From assembly GCA_947074265.1 (NCBI GenBank), contig CAMTPD010000042.1:1-8225 (forward strand): a DNA stretch of 8,225 nucleotides, in the 5' to 3' direction. Source of the stretch: an uncultured Porphyromonadaceae bacterium. Its GTDB lineage: Bacteria; Bacteroidota; Bacteroidia; Bacteroidales; CAMTPD01. Positions 5,881 to 8,225 of the stretch are shown piece after piece. The notes below the pieces were generated by a model. It saw nothing but the letters and a program-made list of their open reading frames with translations, was not told where the DNA came from and did not search any database. Every line of letters starts with the position of its first letter. Position 1 is the first letter of the stretch. The position numbers and the translations under genes were made by a program.

Positions 5881-6143
5881 AGGTAAATATTTAGAGTGGA
5901 TATGAGCTGGTTGTATATTGTGTTTGTTTTGGTTTAAGTTTCTTTCATACAGTGTGTTATGCTTTGTTTTGGGTGGATTTTTAGTCTGAATGTATCGTAT
6001 TTTTAGATACAACCTGTAGTGATTACATATGTGTTAAAATTGTTCACTGTTAACGATTTTATTACATTTGCACCATAAGCCGATTGTTTTGATGGTCTGA
6101 GTATGTGAGATTTATAATCAAAACTGTCGAATAATTTATTAAA
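5881..6143. other. Noncoding leader region of the sensor/LuxR operon
   Basis: I see no gene in this stretch. It is T- and G-rich on the plus strand (about 5920-5990). It carries a 6-bp inverted repeat with a 9-base loop, TGTATC (5991-5996) and GATACA (6006-6011), and a promoter with an overlapping dyad at 6033-6070. Confidence 0.6.
6033..6070 (+). promoter_or_regulatory. Promoter of the sensor/LuxR operon with overlapping GTTAA dyad
   Basis: TTG (6040-6042) and TACATTTG (6063-6070) are 20 bp apart, a full match to the Bacteroidota promoter form. Transcription would start near 6076, giving a leader of about 68 bases. GTTAA (6033-6037) and TTAAC (6050-6054) form an inverted repeat over the -33 element and spacer, and TGTTAA also occurs twice directly (6032-6037, 6048-6053). 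The placement suits a repressor or autoregulator site. Confidence 0.6.
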
Positions 6144-6878
6144 ATGATATTGTCTAACTTATTAATAAAAGATCAGCATTTTAGATCAAAACCTATTGTT
6201 ACAGCCGATAAGATTTGCTCTAGGCTCAAAGGATTGGTCTATATGCAACAACGATCTGCAATTTTATTTTTACATAGAGAGCAAAAGATCCATTTTTATA
6301 ACTACGATCCTACTTTGCAATCGACTTTAGGGTCCGATAGCGAAATGTTTAACTGTGTACTTCACCTATTTTCCGAAGAAGATCTACAGATCATCGATCA
6401 ATACATTAAGGTGATTAATTCATATACTTTAGAACGGCTCGATAAAAAAGACCGTCTATCTTATTTCACAATCATCGGTAACAATTCTCTTACTGACTAC
6501 GATCACGGGTATGCTTTAAAAATATATCCGGAAGTATATAATAGAGACGGCTCCCTTGAATCTACAATCTGCTTTCTCGAAGCAATTAGTTATATAGGAA
6601 AACCGATACTACGTCATGATAAGATTCTGGAGAATAAAACATTTATTTATTCCCGGGTTTACAAACGTTTTGTAAAAGAAGAGAAGCTCGGCTTGAATGC
6701 GATTGATTTGAAAATTTTACGTTTGACAGGAGAGGGTAAAAAAGAGCAAGAAATTGCAGATGAATTGTCCATGCCACTGTCAAACTTAAAAAGACAAAAG
6801 ATTGCATTGATGGATAAGATCGATGTGAAAACATTGGCAGAAGCGATTTTTTATGCATACAAGAAAGGTCTTATTTAA
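6144..6878 (+). CDS. LuxR-type transcriptional regulator with N-terminal sensor-like region (upstream paralogue)
   Basis: A 244-residue soluble protein. Residues about 183-242 form a LuxR/GerE helix-turn-helix: LKILRLTGEGKKEQEIADELSMPLSNLKRQKIALMDKI is close to the family pattern, including the EIADEL first helix. The protein ends AIFYAYKKGLI. Residues 25-165 are not clearly recognisable. Alternating strands, the PEVYNRDGSLESTICFLEAISY segment (129-150) and the better PAS domain in the downstream paralogue suggest a diverged PAS-like sensor. There is no receiver-domain phosphorylation site and no membrane segment, so it is probably a cytoplasmic one-component regulator. The ligand is unknown. 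It is first in a two-gene operon, with the next start 15 bp after its stop, and it has a good promoter at 6040-6070. Confidence 0.8.
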   Translation: MILSNLLIKDQHFRSKPIVTADKICSRLKGLVYMQQRSAILFLHREQKIHFYNYDPTLQSTLGSDSEMFNCVLHLFSEEDLQIIDQYIKVINSYTLERLDKKDRLSYFTIIGNNSLTDYDHGYALKIYPEVYNRDGSLESTICFLEAISYIGKPILRHDKILENKTFIYSRVYKRFVKEEKLGLNAIDLKILRLTGEGKKEQEIADELSMPLSNLKRQKIALMDKIDVKTLAEAIFYAYKKGLI

Positions 6879-6893
6879 ACGATAGGTTGAATT

Positions 6894-7658
6894 ATGGAAC
6901 ACGTTCGAAAATATTTTAGGAATTATCTGCAAGAAATAAAAGAGAAAGATATTCAAGACCGATTACACATGATGATGGAGCTGCTTTATAGCAGTATTGT
7001 AGCCGGAAAAGTATTAGATGTTCCGATGCATATAACCGGATTTGAAGATTATAATCTCTACTATATGTCGCCCTCATACATGGAGCTGGCCGGCTATAGC
7101 GAAGCCGATGTTTTTGCAGGAGGTTTTCCTTTTTTGTACGATATCATTCTCCCGGAAGATCTGGTTCTTATTAAGGAACTGAAGGCAAACCTATCGACCC
7201 TCAAACTGGCACCATTGCGTAATGAGGCGCAATGTGAATATTCGGTTCATTTTAATTATCGTATTCGTCATAAAGATGGCTCGTTGATTCATTTAGAATG
7301 TAGAATGTTGCCGGTCGGTTTCATCAAAGACAGACCCAATTTTCTGTTGGCTTATGTTCGTAAAACAGAAGATAAGTTTAAGCGTAAATTCGAAATGCAT
7401 TTCTTCTCGAAAGATACCTGTTATGTATTTGATATACATTCTAATAAGTTTGTGCTTCAAGACAAAAAGATGCTAAAAGAGATCGAAATTCAAATTCTTG
7501 AACTCGTAAGCCGGGGAGCCAGAGAGAGTACTATGGTAAAACTTATCGGGTTAGACATCAATATGATCAAGTATCATAAGAAAAATATAATGAAGAAGCT
7601 ATCGGTGCAAAGTATGAACGAAGCACTCTACTACGCTCTCAAAAACAATATTTTATAA
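6894..7658 (+). CDS. PAS domain protein with C-terminal LuxR-type helix-turn-helix (downstream paralogue)
   Basis: A 254-residue protein with a PAS fold at about residues 45-156. Visible signs are NLYYMSPSYMELAGYSEADV (54-73), the typical N-terminal PAS pattern, ILPEDL (85-90) and YRIRHKDGSLIHLECRMLPV (122-141), the PAS/PAC strand pair. A LuxR-like helix-turn-helix follows (about 195-252). Its recognition part, MIKYHKKNIMKKLSV, is canonical, but the first helix (ARESTMVKLIGLD) departs from the usual EIA pattern. The end, ALYYALKNNIL, resembles the AIFYAYKKGLI end of the gene upstream, so the two are distant tandem paralogues. No membrane segment or kinase domain is present. The PAS ligand and DNA targets are unknown. 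Whether the two form a heterodimer or one modulates the other is open. Confidence 0.83.
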   Translation: MEHVRKYFRNYLQEIKEKDIQDRLHMMMELLYSSIVAGKVLDVPMHITGFEDYNLYYMSPSYMELAGYSEADVFAGGFPFLYDIILPEDLVLIKELKANLSTLKLAPLRNEAQCEYSVHFNYRIRHKDGSLIHLECRMLPVGFIKDRPNFLLAYVRKTEDKFKRKFEMHFFSKDTCYVFDIHSNKFVLQDKKMLKEIEIQILELVSRGARESTMVKLIGLDINMIKYHKKNIMKKLSVQSMNEALYYALKNNIL

Positions 7659-7702
7659 AAAAGAACACTAGACTTTTCAATCGGAATGTTTAGCACTCGT
7701 AC

Positions 7703-7733
7703 AAGCTGCCTTTATATAAGGGTAGCTTTTTTT
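7703..7733 (+). terminator. Intrinsic terminator after the sensor/LuxR operon
   Basis: AAGCTGCCTT (7703-7712) pairs with AAGGGTAGCTT (7718-7728) with a single bulge, around a short TATAT-like loop. The T run extends from 7727 to 7733. It lies 45 bases after the stop of the second regulator and separates it from the next gene. Confidence 0.8.
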
Positions 7734-7790
7734 GTTAATATACTGGATGAATGCGTGAAATAGCTTGATTAAAAGATGGAATTTGTTTTG

Positions 7791-7798
7791 TCTCTTTG
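7791..7798 (+). promoter_or_regulatory. Weak -7 promoter candidate for the right-edge gene
   Basis: TCTCTTTG differs from TAnnTTTG at one position, and a TTG lies 23 bp upstream (7765-7767). It is the best element seen between the terminator and the ATG at 7844. Confidence 0.3.
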
Positions 7799-7843
7799 TG
7801 CATTTACGAATTTAACAATTAACTAACGAAAAGTTTTATCTAA

Positions 7844-8225
7844 ATGCTGACAATTATCAGAATGCACGGCGTGTGTATTATACGAGAAGCTAACAAAGTA
7901 ATCAATTGCCAAGGCTATCCTGAATACAAAGAACAAGGTTATCCCGATGAACTGCTGCAATCACTAGTTGGGATGCGCGACAATATTTGCGAGAATCTCA
8001 ATCAAATCATTTTTCATCATAACAAGAACTGTCCCGAGCATAAGCGTATTTCCATTACCGGAGTCTATTTTACTGCTCCCGAAAATCATCAGAGTGTGAT
8101 TAAGAATCCTCAAGATTTTGCAATTGCTCTTACGGATGCGATGGAAGAAGGTTCTATCACCAATTCAAAAACAGCCTGGGCAAGGGTGCTTTCAACGATC
8201 GAACTAAGTGACGGTACTTTACTTA
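7844..8225 (+). CDS. Unrecognised protein, 3' end beyond the window
   Basis: The frame is open from an ATG at 7844 to the right edge, 127 full codons without a stop, so this is the start of a longer gene. A second in-frame ATG lies at 7862 (residue 7). The protein begins MLTIIRMHGVCIIREANKV, has no signal peptide or membrane segment, and is mixed in composition. It has three cysteines in the first 65 residues and a His/Asn-rich stretch, IIFHHNKNCPEHKR (55-68). I do not recognise a family. Codon use resembles the neighbours, for example frequent GAA, AAA and CAA with balanced third positions, and there is no competing frame. The gene lies downstream of a terminator, so it probably has its own promoter. 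By position it could be controlled by the tandem regulators, but nothing in the sequence shows this. Confidence 0.7.
   Translation, partial: MLTIIRMHGVCIIREANKVINCQGYPEYKEQGYPDELLQSLVGMRDNICENLNQIIFHHNKNCPEHKRISITGVYFTAPENHQSVIKNPQDFAIALTDAMEEGSITNSKTAWARVLSTIELSDGTLL

Noticed and set aside
5903..5938. An 11-codon plus-strand frame in the leader of the regulator operon (leader peptide?)
   Set aside because: Too short, upstream of the predicted promoter, and without a ribosome site or regulatory codon run.
6643..6858. A 71-codon minus-strand frame opposite the first LuxR-type gene
   Set aside because: Antisense to the helix-turn-helix coding region, with no supporting motif.
1..8225. CRISPR array, tRNA, rRNA, insertion sequence or prophage remnants
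   Set aside because: No regularly spaced repeats, cloverleaf, transposase or terminal inverted repeats were seen in any part of the window.

Overview
The window looks like a draft-assembly contig from a Bacteroidales bacterium (phylum Bacteroidota), AT-rich. The evidence is a rsmH-ftsL-ftsI order with the short Bacteroidota type of FtsL, a GlsA/GlsB-like acyltransferase pair, promoters of the Bacteroidota form (TTG, about 20 bp, TAnnTTTG), and few Shine-Dalgarno sequences. The genus cannot be fixed from what is visible.

Layout. Bases 1-47 are not genomic: they are an Illumina TruSeq dual-index adapter, including an 8-base i5 index. Bases 48-2586, on the minus strand, hold the start of the division and cell wall (dcw) cluster: rsmH, then ftsL, then the first 410 codons of ftsI, cut by the contig end inside the transpeptidase domain. 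A 426-bp intergenic region separates this from a plus-strand two-gene operon (3013-4816): a PlsC-like O-acyltransferase and an OlsB/GlsB-like N-acyltransferase. Together these probably make glycine-type or related amino-acid lipids of the Bacteroidota membrane. A perfect 16-bp hairpin flanked by A and T runs ends this operon and also serves the convergent cupin gene (4890-5348, minus). The cupin gene is divergent from an HxlR-family regulator (5495-5824, plus), forming a typical regulator/target pair. After a terminator-like structure and a gene-poor stretch with a good promoter come two tandem, distantly paralogous regulators (6144-7658), each with an N-terminal sensor region and a C-terminal LuxR-type helix-turn-helix. 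Another terminator follows, then a gene I do not recognise, which runs off the right edge (7844-8225).

How the genes relate. RsmH, FtsL and FtsI serve ribosome maturation and septal peptidoglycan synthesis. The acyltransferase pair serves membrane lipid synthesis. HxlR probably controls the cupin gene. The targets of the PAS/LuxR pair are unknown; the downstream partial gene is a candidate by position only. I found no CRISPR array, tRNA, rRNA or insertion sequence. The clearest anomaly is the adapter and the false protein end it creates. The most interesting biology is the amino-acid-lipid operon beside the dcw cluster and the tandem sensor/LuxR pair.
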